Of a stretch of DNA of 64,000 bases, positions 11,433 through 23,197 are shown one piece after another. The position numbers were made by a program, and so were the translations under genes. This DNA is from Microthyrium microscopicum (Eukaryota; Ascomycota; Dothideomycetes; Microthyriales; Microthyriaceae). The DNA lies in contig MU004239.1 in the NCBI GenBank assembly GCA_010405405.1, forward strand, positions 124,001-188,000. Reading direction: 5' to 3'. Within the stretch, counting starts at the first letter, position 1. Every line of letters begins with the position of its first letter. The notes beneath the pieces were generated by a model. The model was not told where the DNA came from and did no database searches. It worked only from the letters and a program-made list of their open reading frames with translations.

Positions 11433-12608
11433 TCAAAGGGCTCTTACGCCAGTACCAATGCTCCCAGTCCGAAAGCATTCCACAAGTCCCGAGCCAATGC
11501 ATTCAGCCAATACATACTCGAATTTTAGCCCATTAAAGTCACGCCATTTCTTTGTTCTACCGGGCAACACCCCCCGCCTTTCGGGGACAGACAAAGAATC
11601 ATTTGCCACTACACCTCCATCCCAATACTCTTTCAACCTTGACAATGGCATGGATTTGTAAGGAAGCTTCAAGAGAAAGGTCAGTAAATGGTCCCGAGAC
11701 TCGGAGATGAGCTTTAAATATGGTCCCACGTTGGGCAAAGATACTGTATGGGGAAAGAGAAGAGACGAAGAACTAGGCTGTAAGCGGTTGGCAGCTCTAG
11801 TCCCTCCAACCGCGTATTGTACTGATGATTTCGCAACAGCACCGTCAGATCCAGCCGCATGTCGAGTTCCTGCAGTACCGACATAATTCAGCGAGCCCAG
11901 AGAAGATGGACCAACTCTTAAGAATGTCTCGGAGTTGGTAGGCATCATAGATTTTGCGGTTACAAAACCATTTTGAGCCAGAGTTTTAATTTCGTTCGGC
12001 AAGAGAGGATGTTCAGTTTCATCCCTCAAATGCTTGATGTATTTCTCCTTGAGATTTGGATCCAGATTGTCATAAGACTGAACAAGAGCTATCCAATCTT
12101 CGACCAAAACCAGTCCATCACCAAGAGCAGACGCGCCCAGGCCTCGACCTGGGATAGTAATCTTACGTACAATTCCTCGAGCTATCAACGAAGCAATCTC
12201 GCGCTCTGTAGAAGTTGGTGAGCCTCTGAGAGCATGAACATATGCCGTAGATACTATCCGAGGAAGAGTGAGACGAAAATTGAGGACTGTTGATATCTTG
12301 GTAGAGTTCATTCCAGCAGCCCGCTGAGGTACATCCGAAAACATATGAGTGGGGGCATATTTTAAGATGGCTTCAACGCTGTCCGAAACCAGACCAGGGG
12401 CGAGTTTTGTGCGTAAGACACTTATCTTTTCCAACCCAAGCTCGGCCGGTAATTCATCCACGGCGGAAATTTCTTTGTGACGACCAGTAGTAGTCCTTTG
12501 CGAGCCGGATGTGGACTTGTTGCGCTTTGAGGCAGCAAACGGAGAGGGTGTCTTGCGCGAACGAGACTTTGTAATCTTAGAGATGGTTCCTTTAGGCTGG
12601 AAAGACAT
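11433..12608 (-). CDS. STK19-like winged-helix protein
   Basis: A single-exon gene of 391 aa starts at ATG 12608. Residues 1-50 are basic and Ser/Thr-rich (probable nuclear targeting). The body matches the Stk19 family: LPRIVSTAYVHAL, STEREIASLIARGIVRKITIPGRG, DGLVLVEDW, and a C-terminal winged-helix-like stretch LPYKSMPLSRLKEYWDGG with KFEYVLAECIGSGLVECF. Human STK19 was once called a kinase, but it lacks kinase motifs and is now regarded as a DNA-binding winged-helix protein involved in transcription-coupled repair. This homologue also lacks kinase motifs. It is divergent from the DGAT2 gene across a 308-bp shared promoter. Confidence 0.8.
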   Translation of the reverse strand: MSFQPKGTISKITKSRSRKTPSPFAASKRNKSTSGSQRTTTGRHKEISAVDELPAELGLEKISVLRTKLAPGLVSDSVEAILKYAPTHMFSDVPQRAAGMNSTKISTVLNFRLTLPRIVSTAYVHALRGSPTSTEREIASLIARGIVRKITIPGRGLGASALGDGLVLVEDWIALVQSYDNLDPNLKEKYIKHLRDETEHPLLPNEIKTLAQNGFVTAKSMMPTNSETFLRVGPSSLGSLNYVGTAGTRHAAGSDGAVAKSSVQYAVGGTRAANRLQPSSSSLLFPHTVSLPNVGPYLKLISESRDHLLTFLLKLPYKSMPLSRLKEYWDGGVVANDSLSVPERRGVLPGRTKKWRDFNGLKFEYVLAECIGSGLVECFRTGSIGTGVRAL

Positions 12609-12916
12609 TTTCCTCTTCCCAATAGCAGAAGCTGCTGAACAATCTATCTAGGTAGGCATTTGGAAAAGGAGAGAGTGGTTGAGATCTTGCAGCGACAGTA
12701 GGATCAGGCAGGCTAAGCCAGATATATTCTAGCGCCATCGTGGTTTCTGAATTCAAATCCCTGCATCCACGCTGCAAGCTTAGACCAGGGTAACAACGTC
12801 ATATCATCATCAATCATCATCTCCACATGCCAATCCATCTCTTCCCTCTTTCTGTTCAAACTTTCCCTATCGCCTACCTCCTTCCTCCTCACCTACCTAA
12901 AAGTCTTCAATAGGCA
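12609..12916. promoter_or_regulatory. Shared divergent promoter STK19-like / DGAT2
   Basis: A 308-bp gap separates two ATGs pointing away from each other. The plus-strand side is pyrimidine-rich (CTCTTCCCTCTTTCTG, CCTCCTTCCTCCTCACC) just before the DGAT2 ATG, typical of fungal core promoters that initiate near CT tracts. No TATA box is obvious. Confidence 0.5.
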
Positions 12917-14462
12917 ATGGCCGCTGGCGACGTTACAATGGCACCTGGACTTTCCTACGCTGACGCTGCTGTCAAGAACGGCGACCAACTTCCTCAGAAT
13001 GGTATTATCGATATCACCAACACATCACAAAGTGACAATGAAACGCACAATGGTTACAAAGCACCTATGCCTCCCACACCTGGTGAATACTCTGGCCAAG
13101 GATTAGACGATGCTCCTAAATCTCCATTAAAAGGCCATAAGAAAGTCTCCTCCAGAGGTTCCAGAGGTTCATTGAGATCACCGCCCAAGGAGATAAAGAA
13201 AAAGGAGAACGAAGATACTGTTGTATATGAGAAACTTCAAAATTGGAATGGGGGTGGCCATCTTACAAGCGTCAAACCTACAGCGGACTATGAGGACGCT
13301 CTCAGGCTTGACGAGGTAGAGAGAACACGCGCACCATCCGGCGAGCTTGTTCTTAAAAGCGGCAGAATTCCATCTGCAGGATGGGAACAAAGCGGGTATG
13401 TTGCGTTCTTCTCTTCTGTGCATCGAAACTGCACTAACATATCGTAGGATACGGTTCGCTCCTTTAAACGTTCCACTAAAGCGTCGGCTTCAAACCGCCG
13501 TAGTACTTGGCCACACTCTAAGTGCTTTTATTTTCCTCTCAAACTTCTTCTTTTTGGCAGCCATCCCACTCACTTGGCCTTTGTTATTCCCATATATCAT
13601 CTACATCCTTCTGTCCCAATCCTCGACCAACGGCAGGCTATCCGAACGATCAGAATGGTTTCGCAGACAAAAGTTCTGGTCCCTCTTCGCTTCATATTTC
13701 CCAGCCCGTTTACACAGGACCGAGGAATTACCTCCGACCAGAAAATATCTATTTGGTTATCATCCGCATGGGATCATATCACATGGCGCATTCACAGCTT
13801 TCGCCACTGAAGCCCTTGGATTCAACCAGCTATTCCCCGGCATCACCAACTCCTTATTGACTTTAGACTCAAACTTCCGCGTCCCATTTTATCGAGATTA
13901 TCTCCTACGGCTAGGTCTCTGTTCCGTGTCCAAAGAGTCCTGTACCAATATACTCACGAAGGGTGGTCCCAACAACGAAGGCATGGGCCGCGCCATCACG
14001 ATTGTTGTCGGCGGAGCCCGCGAATCCCTCGAAATGAAGCCTGGCACACTTCGCCTAGTTCTCAATTGCCGAAAAGGTTTCGTCAAGCTTGCGGTGGAGA
14101 CCGGCGCCGACTTGGTACCTGTTCTATCCTTTGGCGAAAACGACATTTACGACCAATTGGACCCATCAGAGCATCCAACTCTTCACAAATTCCAACTATT
14201 CTTCAAAAAAGTCTTTGGCTTCACAACGCCAGTTTTCCACGCACGAGGTGTCTTCAACTATGATGTGGGCATAATGCCTTACCGACGGCCAATGAACATT
14301 GTCGTTGGTCGGGCAATCAAGGTTGAACAACAGTCTACTCCAGATTTCGACTACGTGAACAAGATTCACGCGCAATATGTTAAAGAGCTGCAGCTCATTT
14401 GGGATACATGGAAAGATGACTTTGCCAGGGAGAGGACAGCAGAGTTGGAGATTGTAGAGTAA
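12917..14462 (+). CDS. DGA1: Diacylglycerol O-acyltransferase 2 (DGAT2)
   Basis: Exons 12917-13395 and 13448-14462 are joined across a 52-bp GTATGT..CGTAG intron to give 497 aa. The enzyme transfers acyl-CoA to diacylglycerol, making triacylglycerol at the ER and lipid-droplet surface. The ~155-residue N-terminal extension is low in complexity and polar. The acyltransferase part has two adjacent hydrophobic helices (about residues 179-215), YFP at about 243-245, the active-site motif HPHG at about 265-268 (GYHPHGIISHGAF), RDYLLRLGLCSVSKESC, the GGA-type VVGGARESLEMKPG and a final FGENDIYDQ block. All are DGAT2 signatures. The long N-terminus is the only departure from the yeast enzyme. Confidence 0.95.
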
Positions 14463-15719
14463 GGATTGAGAGTGTAGAGTGAGGACTGGAATGACTTGCA
14501 TTTATCCATGCGTGGCGTTGGGTTTTGGTTTTGGTTGTAAATGAAGTAACCTGTACAAATATATTTTTCTTGGAAATGATGATGACAACTCTAGACTATC
14601 AGTAACATTGTACACTTTGGTGATCAGCAGATCTTATAATGGTTGAAGAATCGGACCGAAGCTAATTGGCAAATTGATTTAGCGTTGAAAAGCCTCTATT
14701 GCCTTGTCTGGCATATGACCTCGAGAAGCAAAGTCGGAAAGACGAGGAGGTCGACAAAAGGGACAACAACACCGCACTTCGTTTTGGTCAAATTAGCGGG
14801 GCGACACACAAACAGACCGCTCCAGATAGCGGGAGTAGTCACTAAATTGCCAGAAAGTATTAGTGACAGACTCGCTCTTCCAGGCCAAGGTTAGCCGTTA
14901 GCAAAGGGGACAAATCCCGCTGCGGCTCGCTAAAGTGCCTAAATTCCTTACCTATCGATCGATGTCCTGCGCAGCCGCTAAGTTTAGCGAGAAGCATTTA
15001 CGACTCGCGAGCTGAGCCACTAACAGAAGGTACATCGGGACAAAAGGGACAACATGCTCGTCTGTGTACTCCTCACTAGATCTTAGTGGGACAGGTCGCT
15101 AAACAAAAGGCCCTCTTCGAGGTCCCCCATCAAATACCGGCTGAAGTGTCGCTATAAAATCTCCCTTTCTGCCTAAATTCCAACCTCACAAATTTCCGGC
15201 AAAGGGGACACAGAAGCGTCTCCGCAACTTCCCCACTACATTAGCGAGCACTTGCACCAAGTCCCAACAACACAACGTAATTTGTTCCCACTAATTAGTG
15301 GCACATGTATCAAGCCCTGCTACCTGTGGGCACGAAAAACAGCATGAATTCGCTGGCAAAGTTCATCACCTAGATCATAAATGACACCGCCCCAGAATGG
15401 AAGAGTGGTCAAAAAGCATCATATTTCGATTCCTTCGATATTGTAATCAAATAATATGGGTCTTAAATGTCGTTGATGAGTATATACTAGAGTATAAGAC
15501 TGAGAACCAAGTCAAAATTCATACATAGTATTTCCACAGATCCATGAAACTACAAAATTTAGTGAAAATCGTTCGATGCCATGTAGCATCAAGCTCATGA
15601 GCACGCGTGGGTATCCCTTTTAAATGCAAAAAAAACAAAATTGACCGATGGAAAGCCATCATTATGGTGCTGGAACAAACATCGGCACCGCCGACGAACC
15701 AGGTAGTGAGGTCAGTCAC
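14463..15719. other. Intergenic, hairpin- and GGGACA-rich
   Basis: 1.25 kb between convergent genes without a supported ORF. The middle 550 bp carry recurring short words and inverted repeats, listed separately. Confidence 0.6.
14756..15301. repeat. Non-coding block with recurring GGGACA words and TTAGTG hairpins
   Basis: The word AAAGGG(G)ACA recurs at about 14758, 14898, 15035 and 15197. Three palindromes share a CACTAA/TTAGTG core: GTCACTAA..TTAGTGAC (14838-14867), CACTAGATCTTAGTG (15074-15088) and CCACTAATTAGTGG (15288-15301). TTAGCG also recurs. The pattern resembles a non-autonomous inverted-repeat element or remnants of one. I could not define outer ends or a target-site duplication. 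Confidence 0.45.
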
Positions 15720-17857
15720 TCATTCCTCATCAGCAGCTCTTTCATAGTCCTTCATCAAATCCTTATCTGGAATGAGCTCCTGCGACCCTTTACCTGGCGG
15801 GTACGGATAGCCATCTTGTTTCGCCAATTCCGCCTGCGCCGCGATATTTTTCGGATCATGCTGCCACGCCTTGAAATTCTCCTGGCCTTCGCCAACATCA
15901 TCTTCCGGCTCTCCAGCAGATACCACATACCCGCTGCGGCTTCGTCCGCCCTGCGTCTCCTTGGTAGGTGTTTTCCAGAACTTGCCATCACAGTACTGCA
16001 CCGCCCCATCGAGCGCCTTATTCTTAATCGCCGTATGGAAGAAGCCCGCGAGCTGACGGTCCGTTTCCGAGCCACAGTACGGCGCGCGCTGAGTGAGAGA
16101 TAGGCCAGACGAGAGCAGGCGGTTGCCAGCGAGACGCGGATATTCAATGTGGAAGACTGGTTTTTTGAAGGTGCGGTATTGTTCGCACTCACGCTTGTCG
16201 GCGCATTGTTCGTTGACGGCAAAGTGTACGTATGGTCCGAGGGAGGAAATGAGATCCATGCCGTTTTTGAGACCGGTGGCCATGTTGTATTTAGCGGCGG
16301 ATTCAGAGATGAAGCGCATGAAGCTGACGGCGTCCGAACGGCGGAGGTTTAGACCGCCGGCGCCACGGGCTTGGTAGCCATCTGGAGAGCTCGTTAGTAG
16401 AGGGTATGGGAACATGGAAGGGGTGGGCTCTTACCGATGTTGTCCGGATCGATGGCATCGCAGCCTTTGTCATGGGCGAGCTTGATGCGATCGGCAATGA
16501 GACGTCTAATGTTAGCGCTTCCGAGACGGATCCATTTCTCACTTGGCCATTCAAGAAGTCTGTTACCAAGATCAATGGAAGGGAAAAGAAATGAGTCTGG
16601 CCGGCCTGGTTCGTAGGTGCCACCGCTAAAGTAGCAGATGACGGTTTTGTTGAGCGATTTGAGAGTTTGGATGGTATTCTTATCGATCATAAAGAGATCA
16701 ACGTCGTAGACATCTACGTCGGGAGTGACTGACTTGGCGTTGGCTTTTAAATCCGGAACACCACTAAGAATTATTTGAAAAGAGTTGGTGCGAGCCTTAT
16801 CCCAGCCTGATACGCCGCTGAATGGAGTTGGTGTGGCCGATGGTCGGGCAGTTGTCCATGATGAGCCAGATTGCTGGGGTACTTTTGGTAGATTAGGTTG
16901 CGACTTTGTTGTCGATGTGGTGGGAGTGAAAGTAGTAGATGAGCTGGACGCAGAGCTCGTGTGCGACTTTGAAGTGGATGGTAAGTTAGACGATGCATGA
17001 GACGAGGAAGATGAAGATGATGAAGAGTATGTCTTCGTCGAGGTAGGCGCAGGGGCCAGATGTAAAGTTGAACTCGACGTAGAGAACCCGGATCCAGAAC
17101 CAGTCAAATGTAATGTCGGCTTGGAAGTAGATGATGTAGTCGATAATGTGCTCCCCGTTGAAGTTGATTTGGTGGTCACCGTAGAAATAGTGCTCGATTG
17201 CGAAATTAAAGTTGTATTAGAAGAAGCCATGGATTTAGAACTGGTCATTGTCGAGTGCAGACTCGCCGTGCTGCTAGATGATGAATGTGGACTTGAACTT
17301 GAAGAAGAGCTGGGCAGTGACGCCTGCGAGCTGGATGTCATAGTCGAAACCGTCCAGACAGAAGATGTGGTCCTCGTTATAGTGACTAGAGAGGTAATCG
17401 TCGACCTGACCGTGACCGTCTCCGCCGTTGTGCTTGCCGCCACTGAGCTAGCCTCACTGCTCGCTGGCGCTGGTGCAGGCGTCATTGTTGCCACGCACTG
17501 TCGAATGATGAAATCTGTAATGATACTGCCCATGAATTGCGTCGTTTGCGCTTCAGTGTCAACTCCCGTGAGCTTGGGAATGTTGAGCTCTCTTCGATGG
17601 GACTGTTCTGCATAGAAAGCACTAAGACTCCATCCAGGCGAACTCGACGTATGCGTACATCCAGGTGGTAGAGGCTTGGGTGTGAACATCCTTGACGCTG
17701 TACTCGTGCTTCTTGGGGTAGGCTGCCAAGGCTGCTTTGGTAGGCCAAACAAACCACCCAGTCCTGGGAATAACTGTCGCTTGTCGATAGAGGGCGCTGG
17801 GCCTGCAGCGATGGCATCGCATGCGAGCAGCGACACAGAAAGGACTGTGAGCCTCAT
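15720..17857 (-). CDS. Secreted GH114 endo-alpha-1,4-polygalactosaminidase-like enzyme
   Basis: Exons 17857-16435 and 16381-15720 are joined across a 53-bp GTAAGA..CCAG intron to give 694 aa. A signal peptide (MRLTVLSVSLLACDAIAAG) is followed by a Pro-rich segment, a ~110-residue Cys-containing region, then a Ser/Thr-rich linker of about 200 residues with long Ser runs, probably O-glycosylated. The C-terminal domain is GH114: W-x-I/F-Q-I-I-LSGVPDL, DVYDVDLFMIDKNTIQTLKS, VICYFSGGTYEPGRPDS, LDVR-like LGSANIRRLIADRIKLAHDKGCDAIDPDNIDGY (split by the intron at DNI-D), and HFAVNEQC. The family cuts galactosaminogalactan-type polymers. The domain order suggests a wall-attached or secreted enzyme. 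Confidence 0.9.
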
Positions 17858-19866
17858 GATGGGCGAAGTGGAGGTGGTGAACAAAAGCTGAAAAGGAGCG
17901 TGGCTAAGGTTGAGCGAGACAAAAGTGACCCCGGCGAGGCCATTGAGCTATATAGCACTACATACCAGGGCCCTATAGGGGAGGCGAAATATGGGATTCG
18001 AATATGAGTTTTCTGGTCACATATCTGGTGAACTTGGAGATCCAGGCTAGAAGAGATGCTTTAGAGAAAATGCGACCCCTGAAAGAACCGATATAGATGA
18101 ACTAGGCCTGTGATGGACCATTGAGGGTTCCGTGCGTGGCATGGTTTGTCCCGGGTGATGTGCAGAGCGACAATTAAGAGTTCCTCATAACAAGCTAGCT
18201 CAGCGAAGAACGCCTTTTTGAAGACAATGCCGACGATCCGTGGAAACCACAATACAGGGAGTCTGAATTGTATAATATAGATATCCCTGTAACAACTGAA
18301 GTCTGGAGTTGCACCTTGCAGTGCGTCGTGTGTTTACAGGTCATGACCTAAGTCTTTGCAGTTAGTATGAATCCATAATGCGGAGAATGCTAGCTGGTCA
18401 AGTGAGATGGAGGATACTAATATGTTACATGGCTTTCGAGTGGAAAAGAGGCGCTAGAAATTAAGTTTCCGACTTGCCGCTGTCTAATAGAACGGACAAC
18501 TCATGGACTCCCAGTTTCATGACAGCTGGTAAGGAATCGATTCTGTAGGCTTACTAATGAACGTGAATAGTCTCTTTCAGTACTTTAAGGTTCCGCAGTA
18601 AGTAGAGTGCAAGTGACAATGCAGTGTATCTTGGTAGAGTGCCTTGCCACGATATAGCCACGGGCAGCTCTTGATCTGAGACCAAATTTCCCACCTCTGC
18701 ACTGGGTGATCCTGAGTGTCGAGGGAACCTAGACAAGTTCCGTGGAAGAGGCAATACATCGAATGGAGAGAGAAATAGCTTGAGTGTAAGCCTAATTCAA
18801 GGGGAAAGGTGTTGGTTAGTACCTGCCATGTGGCTCTAGCCCTATGCTTTGCGGTGAGGGTGATTGGACTCGGAAACTGTGACCTAAGAGTATAGCGCTA
18901 TCTTGATATTAACAATATCCAGTAGACGCTAGCAACCATGCATTCGGAGTTGTGCGCAATTCAATCCATCAGCTAAGATGGCGTACGATATGTGGTCAGT
19001 ATGCGAGAGTCGGCCTGTTGTGTGGCAAGTACAAGATGAATTGTTGAATTTTGAATACGTCCAGATCTGAAAGAGATCTCGTGGTATGGCGTATTTGTAG
19101 AGCAGGGACGATTAGGTAATAGCATATCAGTACGAGAGATTCATAAAACCAGGAAATGAGAGGTTGAATCAATCGGACCGTTTTCAGAGCAGGGTGAGGA
19201 GAACGACTGTGCCCCATGTAGCATATAGTCCTGGTCCATATCAAATTATCTGGTTCATTCCCCACCGAACGCGTGGAGGAATTGCAAAACTGTCGAATAG
19301 GGTATATTGTTAGTGACTGATACGAAACGTACAAAAAGATAGACATACCTGGAGCAGTACTAGACCGAAGGACGAACTAAATGTCAGCTTGTTTTCACCT
19401 GGTACAAAGGTATCCATGATTCCAAGTTTACTCCCCCTCTTACCTTTCCTTTACAACATACGGAATGAACGGCCACCGAAGACACAACAGCATCATAACG
19501 ATAACTTCTCTTGATTGCAACCTATCCTAAGCCTAAGTACGCCAGCACCCAGGGATTCATAAAAGCAAAGACACTCGAAAGTCCAAGGATGCGATCAAAA
19601 GTCTACGAGAACTCAAGTCGTTATAATCCTACCATTTGAGGTCAGCCCAGCCAAAAGGAAAACAAAAACGCGGTTGATCCTATCTCGAACCTTCTCGTTC
19701 TGCCCGTCCCAGTCCCGATAACATGCCCTCAAAGAAAATCTGTATATCCAGATCTTGCCGCGTTGGATGGTTCCGTAATGACAAATCGAGTCGCTATCAA
19801 TAGCGTGGATAACGTTCAGCCTATTTGCGACGCGTTTCTCTTGATTCCAGCAGCTGAATTAGCTTC
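17858..19866. other. 2-kb intergenic region
   Basis: The longest gap of the window. Only short ORFs below 120 codons occur, none with recognisable motifs. A TATATA-type box sits near 17950 on the GH114 promoter side. No tRNA or snoRNA box could be recognised by eye. Confidence 0.5.
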
Positions 19867-21219
19867 CTAAGCTTTGTGCAAGGGATCGACGGTTCCGGCA
19901 GTATTGTAGTCATTTCTTCTCATGATGCCTTCGAGATTGCCAAGGAGTCTGGTAAAGCCGTCCTTGCCTAGTTTTGCGACCTTGACGTCCGTTTTCGCAA
20001 TAACGCTGGCGGCACGCGGAGCATCATTAAGCAGTGCGAGCTCGCCAAAATAATCGCCTTTAGTGTATGTTTTGAGGCAGGTAGGATCACCTTCCTTGTA
20101 TACTTCAGCGGTACCAGCTTCTAGAATAAAAAAGTCCTCGCCCTTTTCGCCTTGTGAGATGACGGAGCTTCCAGCTGGGTACTTGATTGTCTCGAGTGCG
20201 TCGGCGATTTTGGATCGCTCGTAAGACTCGAGGGATTCGAGAAGAGGAACTTCGGCCAGAAAGCCTTCGTACATCCGGCGTCGGGCAAAGGCGGCATCCA
20301 TGAGAATTCGTCGGAAGGTGACTCTATCCAAGGCCCAGAGTGTTGATGGCTGCGTGCTGACTACGGTTGCGGCGCGTGGAGCATTGTACATCAAGGCCAA
20401 TTCACCAAAAGAGCCACCGGTTCCAACGTTGGCAACTTTGTTGCCCATGCCATCGGGACCAGGTTCCAATTGACCAGATGGATTGACATAGATGTCGAAA
20501 TCACCACTTTCAACAACGTAAAAGTAGTCGCCCACGTCGCCTTGTGTAATGACTCGCATGCCAGGCTTGGGGATGGGCTTTTCTTGCAAGGCTCCCAATA
20601 CCTGGGTAGCTTGTTCTTCGGCGAGATGAGCAAATAAGAAGTTTGTAGAAACAGCCTTGCGTAGACGATCTATCTGTTCAGGAGCTTTCGGGTGGTTTGG
20701 CGGGGTCCAGTTGTCGTTGTTGGCCGAAGTGGGGGTAAGAGATTCGGCAGAGACACTGGTTCGACGATTGAGGTTGTAGTTGTTGGGTAGAGGAGTGGGG
20801 TCATCGCTGGCAACGTTTTTGGCATGACCTGTTGGGTCAAAGCCGGCAAAGCCACCAAATGGAGAGCTGCTAGACATGGTTGGGAGGGCTCGAGCGTTGG
20901 ATGGAAAGGAGGCGGAAGTTGGAGATGCGATATGCTCGTCTTCTTCGGCAACGCTGTGTATGCCACCGGAGCTCATGCCGGAAGATGAGGAATGCGGTGG
21001 TTGCTGAGCAAGGTGGGCAGAGCGTTCGGAAGCAAGACGATCGTTGAAGAAGTTTGCGCAGAACTGCAAGGGGTCTTGGTGTTTGTCTGCGAGGGCAAAG
21101 CGACTACGGAGGGCGCTAAGGAGGGGATCGAGGGTAGTAGCTGAGGAGTTGGAGTTGAGTGTTGATGGTAGTGGTTGAGAGTAAGAAGAGGCAAAGGAAG
21201 GAGGTGGAGGAGCAGCCAT
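19867..21219 (-). CDS. pkaR: cAMP-dependent protein kinase regulatory subunit
   Basis: A single exon of 450 aa starts at ATG 21219 (MAAPPPPSFAS). The frame stays open 70 codons further upstream, but that part is Cys/Ala-rich, unlike the family, and is read as leader. The product binds and inhibits the PKA catalytic subunit until cAMP binds. The N-terminal docking helix is at about 31-70 (LLSALRSRF, QFCANFFNDRL). The inhibitor site RRTSV at 152-156 has Ser at the P0-type position, so it is a phosphorylatable type II-like regulator. Cyclic-nucleotide domains follow with phosphate-binding cassettes FGELALMYNAPRAATV (271-286) and FGELALLNDAPRAASV (391-406), both with the key Glu and Arg. No introns are visible. 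Confidence 0.96.
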   Translation of the reverse strand: MAAPPPPSFASSYSQPLPSTLNSNSSATTLDPLLSALRSRFALADKHQDPLQFCANFFNDRLASERSAHLAQQPPHSSSSGMSSGGIHSVAEEDEHIASPTSASFPSNARALPTMSSSSPFGGFAGFDPTGHAKNVASDDPTPLPNNYNLNRRTSVSAESLTPTSANNDNWTPPNHPKAPEQIDRLRKAVSTNFLFAHLAEEQATQVLGALQEKPIPKPGMRVITQGDVGDYFYVVESGDFDIYVNPSGQLEPGPDGMGNKVANVGTGGSFGELALMYNAPRAATVVSTQPSTLWALDRVTFRRILMDAAFARRRMYEGFLAEVPLLESLESYERSKIADALETIKYPAGSSVISQGEKGEDFFILEAGTAEVYKEGDPTCLKTYTKGDYFGELALLNDAPRAASVIAKTDVKVAKLGKDGFTRLLGNLEGIMRRNDYNTAGTVDPLHKA

Positions 21220-23197
21220 TGACTCGGCGGGGAAGTTGATTTGACAGAATGGGGTAGTTAAGGGTTTGGGAAGGGTAATACAGGCTTGACAGGTAGTAGA
21301 GTTGTTAGGTCGGACACACAGACACGGACAGAGAAGGGTTGAACCCAGTCGTCGAAGCCCAGCGGAAGCACAAGCAGTCAAGCACTTGGAAGCAGCACAA
21401 GCACAAGCAGCTTGACGCAGCACCAACAAGCAGCCAGCAAGGAAGGCAAGCTGCGTGCTGCTAGATCAAGATCAAATGCGTTGATCGTTGGGGTTTTGGG
21501 GGTGTCGATGAAGGAGGGGTAGTTCCTTAGACCTTGCTGAACTCCTTGCACACTTCTTGATGCTGCAAAGCTTGACGGGAAAAATGGTTGAAGTATATTT
21601 TTGCAATTGGTTTGAAGGCGTAGAGGCAATAACGGCTCGGTAAATGATTTATCGCAGTGCAGTATCAAATGGCGTCGGGAGATGTGAACGGGTGACAAGA
21701 CCAGGCAATTGCAAGGTGAGGCGGTAGGTGCAGCTTGGGATGTAGCTAGAATTGTAGGATACAGGGGATCAAGGAGTCAGATGGAGAACCAAGTTGAAGT
21801 GACAATGAACGAAAAGGGCATTGGATATATAAATGGCAAAGAGTAAAATACAAGATGTATTTGGTAATGTATGTCTTTGATAGGAGGTGCAGAGCCAGAG
21901 CTGGAGGATGTCTGAAGTGGTGATGGTGTATGGTGGTGCGAATGTGAATCAAAAACATGGACCGACTGACATCAAGACAACATTGAACAATGAGATGTGA
22001 GCAAGACCAACAACTGCGCAGCTTCCAGAATGACACCCCAGACTCTGTTCTTAACCAGCAGATACATCATCATATTCCTTCCTTTGAAAGTCTGGGACAC
22101 AGAAAAGGGGTCAAGTGCAAAGCTGAAAACCATTTCAAGACAGGCCAGGCGCTGCCAACTTGCATGTTTGCCTTGTTCTCTCCCCTCTCACTCCACACTC
22201 AATCAGATGAGCATCAACGCATGTTTCCTTTCCTTTTCCAAGACGTTTACAACTGCCGCTCTTCACCTGCAGCTTGCCTGGAGATAGATATGATTGTAAG
22301 TTGCCGTCGACGGAATCAAGCAGTGCAACATCAATGCTTGATCAGCTAGAAACGAACCATGCAGTTCCTGTTCCTGGGGGCAATGACCTTTGCGCAACAG
22401 AAGACAGTTGACGGCACCCCCCTTCTCGAAGACGTCTAGACGTTTCGAGAAGGGAAGGCTGGAAGGTTGGCCCTGTGCACAGTGTGACGACACGGCACAG
22501 CTCCTTCGCACTCTACAATCCACAATCCAGACACCAACCAAGAGTGTGAACGTTCCGTACTGTTCCATATCATGTTTGTCTCTGGGGATCAATAACGATA
22601 TCGCCTTCCTACATCAATCAAATTCTTAACATTGAGCGTCGAACAGGTTACTAAGAATGCTTAGAGACTCCCTTTTTGACAGCAAAGTGTTGGGAGCGCG
22701 GGGTAGCAGATATCCTGGCCCAAGCTCCTCCAATAAACGTAGGATCTTTTGGAGCGAATAAACTAGAACACCAGTATATGGAACATTTGTTGAAGAGAGG
22801 TTGACCACAGCGCTGCATAAAATTAGCCTGGTTGCAATTTTAGGTGCAGTAGAGCGACTGCTTGAAACCACAGATGTAAGTTGCTGTTGTGGTTGTGACA
22901 GTGCAGTCGAACAATTGCTATCGATGTTCGAAGTAGTTACGATCTTATCGTGATCTTATCTAATTTGACCCTTTGATTGGATGGATTTAGGTCTAAACTG
23001 CTTTCACTCATAGATAACTTTACTCATCTCTGAGCTAGCTTTATATCACCTAGCGTTGTACTATAAATTCTCCCTCTACTGTGTATCAAAAAAGAATTGC
23101 CTGTTATTTATCCCAAATTTCTGGCATTCGTTCCAATCCAAAGCACCAAACCGCGAGCCGAAATCCAAACCTACAAATTCATCTCCAATCAAAGAAT
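21220..23197. other. Intergenic: long PKA-R leader region and a palindrome
   Basis: Nearly 2 kb between divergent genes. The PKA-R side contains CA/GT-rich sequence and probably a long 5' leader. A near-perfect palindrome at 22420-22454 is listed separately. I see no supported gene. Confidence 0.5.
22420..22454. repeat. 35-bp near-perfect palindrome
   Basis: The left arm CCCTTCTCGAAGACGTC pairs with the right arm GACGTTTCGAGAAGGG with a single bulged base around a central TA. The core contains GACGTC, a CRE-like site. Whether it is a DNA-binding site, a bidirectional hairpin or an insertion scar cannot be told from sequence. Confidence 0.7.

Noticed and set aside
21220-21429. N-terminal extension of the PKA regulatory subunit
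   Set aside because: The open frame upstream is Cys/Ala-rich and unlike any PKA-R; the family start fits MAAPPPP.
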